This document shows, in pieces, positions 49,406 through 57,575 of a stretch of DNA of 64,000 nt. Both the position numbers and the translations under genes were made by a program. Numbering within the stretch: the stretch's first letter is position 1; each line of letters opens with the position of its first letter. Source of the stretch: Campylobacter gracilis (GTDB lineage: Bacteria > Campylobacterota > Campylobacteria > Campylobacterales > Campylobacteraceae); NCBI RefSeq assembly GCF_018374135.1, contig NZ_JAHAFS010000009.1:1-64000 (forward strand), given 5' to 3'. The notes beneath the pieces are model-generated. The model was not told where the DNA came from, ran no database searches, and saw nothing but the letters and a program-made list of their open reading frames with translations.

Positions 49406-49798
49406 TTACACGCGACGTCGTTTAGGCGGTCTGCAACCGTTGTGCGCAAGAGGAGTGATATCTTTGAAATATGTAACTTTAATCCCTTCTACGCTACCTA
49501 CGCTTTTAACGGCGGTCTCGCGTCCGCTTCCCGGACCCTGAACCTTAACGCCTACCTCTTTAATGCCGTGTTCTTTGGCTTTGTTTAGCGCGTCCTCGAC
49601 GGCTTGCTGCGCCGCATAAGGGGTGGATTTTTTGCTGCCTTTAAAATTTAAAGCGCCTGCACTGCTCCACGCGATCGCGTTACCCATCTCGTCCGTTACG
49701 GTTATCATAGTGTTGTTAAACGTAGCGGAGATGTAAACTATGCCTTTGGCGATATTTTTTCTGACGGTTTTTTTCTTAACTACTTTTTTTTGTGCCAT
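49406..49798 (-). CDS. rpsK: 30S ribosomal protein S11
   Basis: 130 residues of the platform protein. Signature segments are GIVYISATFNNTMITVTDEM, GVKVQGPGSGRETAVKS and the C-terminal ITPLAHNGCRPPKRRRV. AAGGATTGAGAT precedes ATG 49798. Confidence 0.98.
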   Translation of the reverse strand: MAQKKVVKKKTVRKNIAKGIVYISATFNNTMITVTDEMGNAIAWSSAGALNFKGSKKSTPYAAQQAVEDALNKAKEHGIKEVGVKVQGPGSGRETAVKSVGSVEGIKVTYFKDITPLAHNGCRPPKRRRV

Positions 49799-49808
49799 AT
49801 CTCAATCC

Positions 49809-50177
49809 TTATTTAGCTGCCGCGCCGACGGTTTTGCGTTTGCCTTTTCTGGTTCTGGCGTTCGTTTTTGTTTTTTGACCGCGAACCGGAAGGCCCTTTC
49901 TGTGTCTTAAGCCGCGATAGCCGCCCAAGTCCATAAGCGCTTTTATATCCATAGCCACTTGTTTGCGAAGATCGCCTTCGACCATATAGTGCTCCTGGAT
50001 CTCTTTTCTGATAGCGGCGGCTTCGTCTTCGCTCAGATCGGCGACTCTTTTATCGTAAGAAATTCCTGCCGCATCGAGAATTTTTCTCGACGTAAATAAA
50101 CCTATACCGTAGATATAAGTTAGTCCGTATTCAATCCTTTTTTTCTTTGGTAGATCTACACCTGCGATACGAGCCAT
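49809..50177 (-). CDS. rpsM: 30S ribosomal protein S13
   Basis: 122-residue head protein forming bridges to the 50S. Begins MARIAGVDLPKKKRIEYGLT and has YRGLRHRKGLPVRGQKTKTN with ARTRKGKRKTVG at the end. GTCTTTGTTTATG of rpmJ lies just upstream; AAGGATAA provides the binding site. Confidence 0.98.
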   Translation of the reverse strand: MARIAGVDLPKKKRIEYGLTYIYGIGLFTSRKILDAAGISYDKRVADLSEDEAAAIRKEIQEHYMVEGDLRKQVAMDIKALMDLGGYRGLRHRKGLPVRGQKTKTNARTRKGKRKTVGAAAK

Positions 50178-50180
50178 AAC

Positions 50181-50294
50181 TTATCCTTGTCTTTGTTTAT
50201 GTTTTGGATTTTCACAAATAACGTGAACAACACCTTTGCGCTTGACAATTTTGCATTTGTCGCACATTTTCTTAACGGATGGACGAACCTTCAT
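50181..50294 (-). CDS. rpmJ: 50S ribosomal protein L36
   Basis: A 37-residue protein: MKVRPSVKKMCDKCKIVKRK, then GVVHVICENPKHKQRQG. The zinc ligands CxxC...C...H are complete, so this is the zinc-binding form. GGAGAGTGGA precedes ATG 50294. It stands three bases before rpsM in the usual infA-rpmJ-rpsM order. Confidence 0.96.
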   Translation of the reverse strand: MKVRPSVKKMCDKCKIVKRKGVVHVICENPKHKQRQG

Positions 50295-50466
50295 TCCACT
50301 CTCCTAAAATTTTCTCCACTTTAAATGCAAACTGCACCTAGGTTTAATGAAATTTCAAAAGCGAAAGTATCAAACCAACTGTTTTCAAAATAGTGGGGAT
50401 TTTGAAAACACTTCTTCCTACAGTTTAGTCGCAAAATCGCGAGTATATCTAAATTTAACTTTATCC

Positions 50467-50685
50467 TTACTTATAGCGGTATGTTATCCTGCCTTTATCG
50501 AGGCTGTAAGGAGTCAGCTCGACTTTTACGCGATCGCCCGGCATTATCTTGATGTAGTGCATCCGCATCTTGCCCGCGATATGGCATAAAATCACGTGTT
50601 TGTTGTCCAGCTCGACCTTAAAAGTCGCGTTCGGCAGCGCTTCTATGACGTTGCCGTCGATCTCTATGACGTCGTCTTTTGCCAC
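50467..50685 (-). CDS. infA: Translation initiation factor IF-1
   Basis: 72-residue OB-fold factor binding the A site during initiation. It starts at GTG 50685 (MAKDDVIEIDGNVIEALPNA) after AAAGGAGAATTT and ends with MPGDRVKVELTPYSLDKGRI. It leads the alpha operon, with 172 bases before rpmJ. Confidence 0.97.
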   Translation of the reverse strand: MAKDDVIEIDGNVIEALPNATFKVELDNKHVILCHIAGKMRMHYIKIMPGDRVKVELTPYSLDKGRITYRYK

Positions 50686-50719
50686 AAATTCTCCTTTCTT
50701 TATAAATTTAAAAAGGGCG

Positions 50720-50725
50720 ATTATA
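50720..50725 (-). promoter_or_regulatory. -10 box of the infA-alpha operon
   Basis: On the minus strand TATAAT reads 50725 to 50720, 34 bases before the infA GTG. The sequence around is AT-rich, with no clear -35 box. Confidence 0.55.
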
Positions 50726-50844
50726 TAGAATTTAAAATTTTAAACAGCTTAAAAGAAATTTAAAATAAGCAAAATTTCAGATTTATTTCGCTACGCGCGC
50801 ACTGTTTTTGCAAAAGTAAGACGGCGCTCTTTTTAAAATTTTAG

Positions 50845-50850
50845 TATAAT
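50845..50850 (+). promoter_or_regulatory. -10 box of the zinc metalloprotease gene
   Basis: TATAAT at 50845-50850, 25 bases before ATG 50876, preceded by AAAATTTTAG. AAAGGAAAAAC is the ribosome binding site. Confidence 0.6.
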
Positions 50851-50875
50851 GGCTCAAAAATTTTAAAGGAAAAAC

Positions 50876-51748
50876 ATGAAATGGCAAGACGGCAGACGAA
50901 GCTCAAATATAGAGGATGACCGCGCAAGCAGCATGCGCACGAGCTCGGGCTCGCTTGGGATGCTGATTCCGATCATTAGGTTTTTGCTCGGCTCAAAGAT
51001 CGGGCGCATAGTGCTCGTAATCGGCGTGGTGGCGTATTTTATGGGCTACAACCCTTTAGCGCTTTTAGACGGAGGCGCCAGCACGCAAAGAGAGCCGACC
51101 GATAGCCCGCAGGAGCAAGAAAAGCTCGCCTTCGTCTCGGCGGTGCTGGCCCAAACCGAAGACGTTTGGGGCGAGATATTTAAAAGTGCGGGCGCGCGCT
51201 ACGAGGAGCCCGGGCTTCGGCTTTTCCGCGATCAGATAGCAAGCGGCTGCGGCTTTGCGAGCGCGCAGACGGGGCCTTTTTATTGCCCGAGAGATCGTAA
51301 AATTTATCTCGATCTTAGCTTTTTCGACGAGCTTGCGAACAAATACAAAGCAGGCGGCGACTTCGCGCAGGCCTACGTCATCGCGCATGAAGTGGGGCAT
51401 CACGTCCAAAATTTAGTCGGCACGCTGGAGCAGGTCGCCACTCTAAAAAGGCGCGCTCGCAGCGAAGCCGAGCAAAACGCGCTTCAGGTCAAAGTCGAGC
51501 TACAGGCGGACTGCTACGCTGGGGTCTGGGCGCACTATCTCGCAAAAACAGGGCGCGTGCTGGAGGCGGGCGACATCGACGAGGCGCTAAATGCCGCCAG
51601 CGCGATCGGCGACGATACGTTGCAGCGCAAATTTAGCGGCCGCGTCGTGCCTGATTCCTTCACGCACGGCACCTCGGCGCAGCGCAAAGAGTGGTTTAAA
51701 AAGGGCTTAGCGGGCGGAAACCTAAAGGCTTGCTCGTTTGAGTCGTAA
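50876..51748 (+). CDS. YpfJ-type neutral zinc metallopeptidase
   Basis: Membrane-anchored protease of the YpfJ/KPN_02809 family, 290 residues. The family start MKWQDGRRSSNIEDDR is intact, a membrane helix follows (IGRIVLVIGVVAYFMGY, about 42-58), and the zinc site is HEVGHHVQNLVG near residue 172. A third ligand is expected in QADCYAGVWAHYL. The conserved PFYCPRDRKIYLDLSFFDEL is also present. Substrates of this family are unknown. It has its own promoter and no operon partner. Confidence 0.92.
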   Translation: MKWQDGRRSSNIEDDRASSMRTSSGSLGMLIPIIRFLLGSKIGRIVLVIGVVAYFMGYNPLALLDGGASTQREPTDSPQEQEKLAFVSAVLAQTEDVWGEIFKSAGARYEEPGLRLFRDQIASGCGFASAQTGPFYCPRDRKIYLDLSFFDELANKYKAGGDFAQAYVIAHEVGHHVQNLVGTLEQVATLKRRARSEAEQNALQVKVELQADCYAGVWAHYLAKTGRVLEAGDIDEALNAASAIGDDTLQRKFSGRVVPDSFTHGTSAQRKEWFKKGLAGGNLKACSFES

Positions 51749-51964
51749 GGTGCGGGCTTTGAGTTAGCTTGTGGGCTAGAAAAGGGCGGTTTAAATTTTA
51801 AAATTTAACGCCGAGCTTGGAAGCGAAATTTTAGAATTTTAATGATCGGCGATTAAAAAGTTCGAACGGCGCGCTCGGTTAGCGCGGCGACGGCTTGTTT
51901 GAGCGCAGGCTTGAATACGGCACAAGAAACCAAAATAGATACGTTAAAATTTATGGAGGCAAAA

Positions 51965-52393
51965 ATGAATAAAATAACCTGCATCTGCCTAGGCGTGCGA
52001 AGCATGCAAAGGGCGCTGAAATTTTACAGAGACGGCCTAGGATTTAAGACGGATTGCAAAGACGACGACCCGCCGGTATGTTTTTTCAAAACGCCCGGAA
52101 CCAAATTTGAGCTCTATCCCTTGGGCGCGCTGGCACGAGATATCAACGAAAACGATCCGCCCAGAGGCAGCGGATTTGGCGGCATCACGCTAGCCTATAA
52201 CGTAAAAAACAAAGAGGACGTAGCTAGCGTCATAGAGCTAGTAAAAAAGGCGGGCGGCACCATCGTCAAGGAGCCCCAAGATGCGTTTTGGGGCGGATAC
52301 CACGCGTATTTTGCCGATCCGGACGGATACTACTGGGAGGTGGTTTGGGGGCCCGGTTTTAAATTTGACGAGGACGGGCTGCTTAAATTTTAG
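51965..52393 (+). CDS. VOC/glyoxalase-fold protein
   Basis: 142-residue VOC-superfamily protein. Start ATG 51965 follows GGAGGCAAAA; an earlier in-frame start at 51899 adds only filler. The first module has CICLGVRSMQRALKFYRDGL and the second GGYHAYFADPDGYYWEVVWG, the usual VOC strand with a Glu metal ligand. Substrate is unknown; such proteins include glyoxalases, dioxygenases and antibiotic-binding proteins. Confidence 0.87.
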   Translation: MNKITCICLGVRSMQRALKFYRDGLGFKTDCKDDDPPVCFFKTPGTKFELYPLGALARDINENDPPRGSGFGGITLAYNVKNKEDVASVIELVKKAGGTIVKEPQDAFWGGYHAYFADPDGYYWEVVWGPGFKFDEDGLLKF

Positions 52394-52672
52394 ATCAAAA
52401 TTTCTGCGGCCGAGGCTTGTTTGGAGGCGCCGAAGCCTTTGGCCTAAGCGTGTAAAATTTAAACTCAAAATTTATTACAAATCATCGGGCGGGTTTTTGG
52501 CTCGTATAATTTGCGGCGCCGTTTTTCCCCGCGCTTTGCTCTAAACATCGAGCGAAATTTTACTCTCCGATATGATCTGCGGCACAGATTTTGCGCGAGG
52601 CTAAAATTTACTCGCACCCCGCCCGCTGTTTTACTCGCGCTCGCAGTACCGCTTTGTTCGTATTGCATGCTG

Positions 52673-53200
52673 CTACGCAAAACAAGAAAGCGGATATTTC
52701 GCGGCGCTTTTGTCCGTGAGCGCGGCGAGGAAAAGAGCGATAAATTCCTCGAAGTTTTGCGCAATGACCAGGGCATCCTCATAGATCGGTTCTGCGCCGA
52801 ATACGATCTTGCCCGCGTCCGCGCCTTTCGTGAGGATGCCCGCGAAGCAGCGCTCGCCTCTGACCGAAAACAAAAACGGCAAGCACCCGCTCCAAAACGC
52901 GCTCACGGCGGCTCTTTGCTCATCGTTAGCCGCGCACTCTAAGCTGTCTTTTTCAAAATCTTCGTAACAAAATTCCGCCTCATCCGCGCCTGACGACGCA
53001 TAATCCCAGGCAGACACGAACCAAACGGCGTCCGCAGCGTCATGCAAAGTCTCAAAAGAGCAAACGAAGCGGTAAAAATCTTCGCTTAAATTTTTAAATC
53101 TGCCGCCCAAAAATTCGCTTTGCGGCGGGCAAATTTCATCCCTGCGCCGCATCTGCCAGCCGTTTTGCGCCAGCGCATCCATAAGTTCGTCAAAAACCAT
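52673..53200 (-). CDS. SMI1/KNR4 (SUKH)-like putative immunity protein
   Basis: 175 residues, acidic and cytoplasmic. The order of elements suits the SUKH fold: an N-terminal helix with NGWQMRRRDEICPPQSEFLG, then RFKNLSEDFYRFVCSFETLH, and near the end GKIVFGAEPIYEDALVIAQN followed by FEEFIALFLAAL. SUKH proteins often neutralise toxins of contact-dependent or type VI systems. No toxin gene is adjacent. GGGAGGCGAG precedes ATG 53200. Family placement is by pattern, not confirmed. Confidence 0.62.
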   Translation of the reverse strand: MVFDELMDALAQNGWQMRRRDEICPPQSEFLGGRFKNLSEDFYRFVCSFETLHDAADAVWFVSAWDYASSGADEAEFCYEDFEKDSLECAANDEQRAAVSAFWSGCLPFLFSVRGERCFAGILTKGADAGKIVFGAEPIYEDALVIAQNFEEFIALFLAALTDKSAAKYPLSCFA

Positions 53201-53333
53201 CTCGCCTCCCGTAATTTGGCGCCGATTATAGCATTTTACTCGGCGCAGCGACTAAATGCGACTAAATTTATAAAATTTTGCCTACCCGCCGCGCATAAAA
53301 AGAGAAATTTTGCGCGAAATTTTAAAAATTCGG

Positions 53334-53935
53334 CTAAAAATAAAATGACGTTTCCAAATCGCCGCTAAATTTAGGCTCGGCAGAAGGCGTAAGCCGCAGA
53401 TGAAAAACGGGCGTATCACTTAAGATAGGCGTATCGTCGCGGGAGGCGGGCGAGCCGCTAAAATTTGCGCTTCGGTATCCGCCTAAAATTTCCAAGCGGT
53501 ACCGACCGCACTTTAGCTTAAAGCTTAGGCTGTTTTGCTCGCTTATGCGGCTCATATCTTTAAAATAGCCGATGCCTACGATCTTTAGCGTGCCTGATGA
53601 GTGAAAAACCCAGCCACGAGAGATAATTTTCGCTTCGTTTTGATTAAAAATTTCCTCATCCACCTCGCCCACGGTAACCGCAAAATCGTAATAATCGCTG
53701 CAAACGCCCAATATCGGCACCGCAATACCCTCTCTTGTAACCGCGCCCCCCCGTGCTCGGTCTGCGAAAATAGGCAAGAACGTCCCCGTTCACAAGCCCG
53801 TGCTCATCCAGATAGCGCGCTAGCAGCGCGAGGACCCTTTATCACGAAGCCGCCCAGCTCGGAGAAAATTCGCCTTTTCATTCGCACCTTTCTTTGATCA
53901 CCGTGCGCGTCGTACGCAGAAATTTTACCGCTCAT
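53334..53935 (-). pseudogene. Frameshifted gene with a G7 tract (putative immunity-cluster member)
   Basis: Three abutting minus-strand frames read as one protein of about 200 residues. Frame A starts at ATG 53935 after AAAGAGGACAA: MSGKISAYDAHGDQRKVRMK, RRIFSELGGFVIK. Near 53835-53837 the sense moves to frame B: VLALLARYLDEHGLVNGDVL, AYF. At or just before a run of seven G (plus-strand C7, 53746-53752) it moves to frame C: AVTREGIAVPILGVCSDYYD and on to TAA/TGA at 53334. Removing one base at each point restores a single frame. This is either a pseudogene, a phase-variable gene, or sequencing error. Product family unknown. Confidence 0.65.
53746..53752 (-). repeat. Homopolymeric G7 tract at a frame junction
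   Basis: Seven consecutive C on the plus strand (G on the coding strand) at the point where two reading frames of the broken gene meet. Poly-G tracts are the classical phase-variation switches of Campylobacter, though most active ones are eight or longer. Confidence 0.6.
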
Positions 53936-54060
53936 TTGTCCTCTTTGTCTTTGTTTTGCAGCGCGCGGATAAAATTTTATCACTGCGCTTGCGCTGGGCT
54001 AAATTTTATCCCTACGATCGCGCCGAGAATGAAATTTGAGCCCCATTTCGCGCTCAAATT

Positions 54061-54957
54061 TTACAGCCCGCGGTTTTTCCAGCCGCCGCTCATACCTTGG
54101 CATCTGTCTACGAGCCAGCGCCCGTCCTTGCGCACGAGCAGGAAGCGGCGCGCAAAGCCGTGTTCGTCCTTGGCGTAGATGTAAATTTTATTTTTGCTCT
54201 CGCATTCGGCATCCGTTAGCTCGTATCCGCCGTAGGTGCCGCCCTCCATCATCGAAAATGAAATGCCCTCGGGGCGGAAGCCGCTACGCCTAACGGGCGT
54301 GCAGTAGCGCGCAAAGAGCTCGTCGCATCTGCGCTGCACCTCGCCGTCATCCGCGTCATCAATTCGCGATGTGGCAAATTTCTCCCATTCGCTCATTGCC
54401 GCGAAAAATTCTAAAAGTACACTCTGCGCCGCCGCCAGGTCATCTGGATCGAGCTTCTTTTTGTTCTTTGCGGCGTCTCTTTGCGCCTGCTCAAACTCCG
54501 CAATTTGTTCTTTACTAAACTGCCCGCCGTCTAGATAAAACTGGATTTTCGTATCCGCCACGGCTAGCAGACCCGCAAAGCTCACGCGTGAATTGATCAG
54601 GCGCAGCGATTTTAGCTTCGGGATTTGCACGATCGCTTTTAGCCCCTCGTCCGTGATGCTGACGTTTTCGATACCGACGTGCTCGAGCTTGGCGTGATTA
54701 CGAAAATGCCTAAAGCCCTCGCCGCTTATCTTATCGCTATCTTGCAAAAACAGATACGCAAGCTTCGGTAGCGTGGCTAGATGCTGTAGTGCCGCGTCCG
54801 TGATGGTCGTAGCTATAAAGCCCATATTTACGAGGCTTTTTACCTCGCAGATGCGGCGTACCATCTCATCGCTTAGCGCTACGCTTTCGTAGTGATGGCC
54901 TTTGCAGTAGCGCTCGCCAACCGCGTCCAAAGCCTCCTGCATCGTGATCGGTTTCAT
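54061..54957 (-). CDS. Leucine-rich-repeat protein with NTF2-like C-terminal domain
   Basis: 298 residues in two parts. Residues about 35-155 are LRRs (LATLPKLAYLFLQDSDKISG, KLEHVGIENVSITDEGLKAI, IPKLKSLRLINSRVSFAGLL). After a charged linker the C-terminal part (about 190-298) ends with YIYAKDEHGFARRFLLVRKD and GRWLVDRCQGMSGGW, the kind of strand seen in NTF2-fold immunity proteins. Such pairs occur in polyimmunity loci. No signal peptide is present. AAGGAAAAAGCG precedes ATG 54957. I am confident of the LRRs and less so of the NTF2 part. Confidence 0.68.
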   Translation of the reverse strand: MKPITMQEALDAVGERYCKGHHYESVALSDEMVRRICEVKSLVNMGFIATTITDAALQHLATLPKLAYLFLQDSDKISGEGFRHFRNHAKLEHVGIENVSITDEGLKAIVQIPKLKSLRLINSRVSFAGLLAVADTKIQFYLDGGQFSKEQIAEFEQAQRDAAKNKKKLDPDDLAAAQSVLLEFFAAMSEWEKFATSRIDDADDGEVQRRCDELFARYCTPVRRSGFRPEGISFSMMEGGTYGGYELTDAECESKNKIYIYAKDEHGFARRFLLVRKDGRWLVDRCQGMSGGWKNRGL

Positions 54958-55197
54958 CGCTTTTTCCTTAAATTTGATTTTAAAATTTTAATGAAATTTT
55001 ACGATCTGCGCAAGCGCTTAAATTTATGGCGCGGATTTTAGCTCCCACAGCAGAATTAAATTTTGCGGCAATAGCGCGATTGAAATATACTTTCGTCGTT
55101 GAAATTCGGCGTAGAATTTCGGCAACGCTTTTTAAATTTAGCTCGCCGCGCAAAGCAGGCGAGCGGAAAAGGTGCTTTTGTGATTAATTTTTACGCA

Positions 55198-56193
55198 TTA
55201 TTTTTCGCGGCTGCGCTTTTCTTCGATGCCGCTTTGCCCTTGCCTGCGTGTTAGCTCGTCAAGTAGGGCGTCCGGGTGGATATTGTGCGCCGCAAGCGCG
55301 AGTAGAAGGTGAAATAAAAGATCCGCCCCCTCGTAAATCACGTCGTATCGCGGCTCGCCCGCTCTGCGCTCGCCGAAGCCCTCGCGCGCGACGTCTGCGT
55401 AAAGTCCGCTGCGCGAGAGGTCCTTGCACGCCAGTGCGAACTCGCACGCCTCCTCGGCGATCTTTTTAAGATAAGCGTTTTCGCCCTTCGCGTAGAGCGA
55501 GGCGACGTAGGATAGCGCGGACTCGCCGTTTAGCTTGCGATCCAAGCAGACGTGATAAATTTCGTCTAAAATGCCGTACGGGCTTTTTTTTGCGGAGTTT
55601 TCGAGCGTGGAATTTTGCGAAGAGGCGTCTAAATTTTGCTCGCTGCACTCTGCGGCGGAATTCGTCGCAGAGGGGCTTTGCATTACAGAATTTTGCTTAC
55701 CGCAGGAATCGGTAGAATTTTTGGGCGTTAAATTCTGCAAGCCGTCGCAGGAAGCGGAATTTTGCCCTGCGCGGGAATTCGCGGAATTTTTCTGCACGAG
55801 AGAGGTTGCAGAGCCGTGCTCTGCAAAATTTATTGCGCCGCAAGCGCTCGAGTTCTGGATATTTTCGTCGCGTTTTTGCAGCGAAATCTCTTTGAAAAAA
55901 CAGCTTCGCGAGCCCGTGTGGCAGGCGGATCCGCCGCATTGCTCGACTTTAAGCAGCAAGGTATCGTTGTCGCAGTCCAAAAAGGCGGATTTTACAAGCT
56001 GAACGTGACCGCTCTCTTCCCCCTTTTTCCAGATGCGTCCCTTGCTGCGCGAGAAGTAGTGTGCGTAGCCCGTTTGCAGCGTCAGGCTTAGCGCCTCCTC
56101 GTTCATATACGCGAGCATCAAAACCACGCCGTCGCCCGCATCCTGAACGATCGCGGGGAGCAGCCCGCTTAATTTTTGCCAATCTACTTTCAT
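55198..56193 (-). CDS. hisI: Bifunctional HisIE with a long Asn-Ser-rich linker
   Basis: Steps two and three of histidine synthesis. The N-terminal cyclohydrolase (about 1-105) has LMLAYMNEEALSLTLQTGYA, SRSKGRIWKKGEESGH and the zinc-site CGGSACHTGSRSCFF. The C-terminal pyrophosphohydrolase (about 205-320) has KIAEEACEFALACKDLS and DVIYEGADLLFHLLLAL. Residues about 107-204 (DNA 55582-55875) are an inserted linker with eight Asn-Ser pairs; HisIE is usually about 200-230 residues, here 331. The HisE domain also has a short extra loop (GFGERRAGEPR). Confidence 0.92.
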   Translation of the reverse strand: MKVDWQKLSGLLPAIVQDAGDGVVLMLAYMNEEALSLTLQTGYAHYFSRSKGRIWKKGEESGHVQLVKSAFLDCDNDTLLLKVEQCGGSACHTGSRSCFFKEISLQKRDENIQNSSACGAINFAEHGSATSLVQKNSANSRAGQNSASCDGLQNLTPKNSTDSCGKQNSVMQSPSATNSAAECSEQNLDASSQNSTLENSAKKSPYGILDEIYHVCLDRKLNGESALSYVASLYAKGENAYLKKIAEEACEFALACKDLSRSGLYADVAREGFGERRAGEPRYDVIYEGADLLFHLLLALAAHNIHPDALLDELTRRQGQSGIEEKRSREK

Positions 56194-56263
56194 CTTTGAT
56201 CCTTAGTTTGCGAAGTCGCGCGCGCACTCTGAATTTAGCCGCCGCACGCGGAATTTGAGTTGT

Positions 56264-56367
56264 GAATTTACGAAGCGCCGCGCCTCGTAAATTCAAAGGA
56301 CAAGCCTAGCGGCTAAATTTAAGCGACCGCTAGGTTTAGATTGCGACGAGCGCGAGTTCTGCTCGTC
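56264..56367. repeat. Three tandem perfect hairpins between hisIE and the SPFH gene
   Basis: GAATTTACGA/TCGTAAATTC (56264-56273, 56285-56294), CCTAGCGG/CCGCTAGG (56305-56312, 56327-56334) and GACGAGC/GCTCGTC (56345-56351, 56361-56367) lie within about 100 bases. They may end the SPFH transcript or be processing sites. Confidence 0.5.
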
Positions 56368-56487
56368 ACGAGCTTTCGCGCTCGCTGTTAAGTTTAGCTC
56401 GCAAAATCGAGAGTTAAGCTTATGCGCCTGGAGCAACTCGCTATTAAATTTAGTTCGCGAAATCAGGGCGCATAACCGCCTGAAATT

Positions 56488-57567
56488 TTAATTTTCCCGC
56501 TCGATGGCGCTTTGTTTTGCTTTATCTTTCGTATCGACCCAGATGTTAGGCACTGCGCCGCCAGGAGTTAGGAAAATTTTTGCGTCGCTATTTTCGCGCA
56601 ACGCCTCGTTAAATTTAGCTTGCGTCTCTATCTGCTTAAGGCTTAAAAGATTTGCATCCAAGCTCTTTGCGACCTCTTTGTTAGCGTAGGCTTGCGCGTC
56701 AGCCTCGATCTTAGCGGCATCGGCGCGACCTTGAGCCTCGATTTTGACGGCGTCTGCGTTACCTTTGGCAAGAGCAGCCTTTTTAAGCGCCTCTTGATTC
56801 GCGCGCTCGACCTCGTATTTGGTGCGCTCAGCCTCCTGTTTGGCGATCTGCACGCTCTCGATCTGCTCCTTTACCTTCGCCGGCAGGATGATCTCGCGAA
56901 GCTGCACGGCTAGCAGATCTACGGGCGAATTCGGCAGTGCTTCGATATTCTTGCGGATGCCGTCGTCGATCGATTTGGCGATCTCGTCGCGTTTGGTAGG
57001 CAGCTCCTCGGCGGCATAGTTACCGATGACGCTACGCACGACGTCCTTTACACGCGGATCGATGATCTTATCCTCCCACAAAAAGCCCCACTCGGCGATC
57101 GTATTGGGCGCCGTGGCTTCATTGAGCCTGTATTGCACGGTGATGTCGATGCTGACGGGCAAATTTCGCGAATCTAACACCGAAAGCGAGTTTTTACTGA
57201 TGATACCGCCCGTGGTGCCGCTTTTAGTAGCGATACCCGCGCTCATATCTTCGCTACTGGTGTAGTTTATGATACGCGTGCGAGTATCTACGACGAATAC
57301 GTCCTGTATGAACGGCACGAAAAAGTGAAGTCCCGCGCCAAGAGGCGTCGGATCGTATTTGCCTAAATTTGACTTGATCCCCACTTCGCCGGATTGGATC
57401 GTGACGAAGGGTTTTGAGATCACGAACAGCGCGATTATCGCGATTATCGCATAAATCACGCCGCTAAACTTGCCCATTCCTCCAAAATTAGGAATTTTAA
57501 AATTTAAATTCCCGCCTTTTTTGTCGCCATTTTTCTTATTAAAATAATCATTCAAATCCGCAGGCAT
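56488..57567 (-). CDS. SPFH/prohibitin-like membrane protein
   Basis: Inner-membrane scaffold of the stomatin/prohibitin/HflK family, 359 residues. A glycine-rich cytoplasmic start and one membrane helix (VIYAIIAIIALFVISKPFV, about 37-55) are followed by the SPFH domain (TIQSGEVGIKSNLGKYDPTP and VSIDITVQYRLNE) and a long coiled coil (about 235-320, KQEAERTKYEVERANQEALK). It is eight bases after ilvE, a pairing also seen in C. jejuni. No FtsH-type partner is adjacent. Confidence 0.9.
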   Translation of the reverse strand: MPADLNDYFNKKNGDKKGGNLNFKIPNFGGMGKFSGVIYAIIAIIALFVISKPFVTIQSGEVGIKSNLGKYDPTPLGAGLHFFVPFIQDVFVVDTRTRIINYTSSEDMSAGIATKSGTTGGIISKNSLSVLDSRNLPVSIDITVQYRLNEATAPNTIAEWGFLWEDKIIDPRVKDVVRSVIGNYAAEELPTKRDEIAKSIDDGIRKNIEALPNSPVDLLAVQLREIILPAKVKEQIESVQIAKQEAERTKYEVERANQEALKKAALAKGNADAVKIEAQGRADAAKIEADAQAYANKEVAKSLDANLLSLKQIETQAKFNEALRENSDAKIFLTPGGAVPNIWVDTKDKAKQSAIEREN

Positions 57568-57575
57568 GCGCGTCC

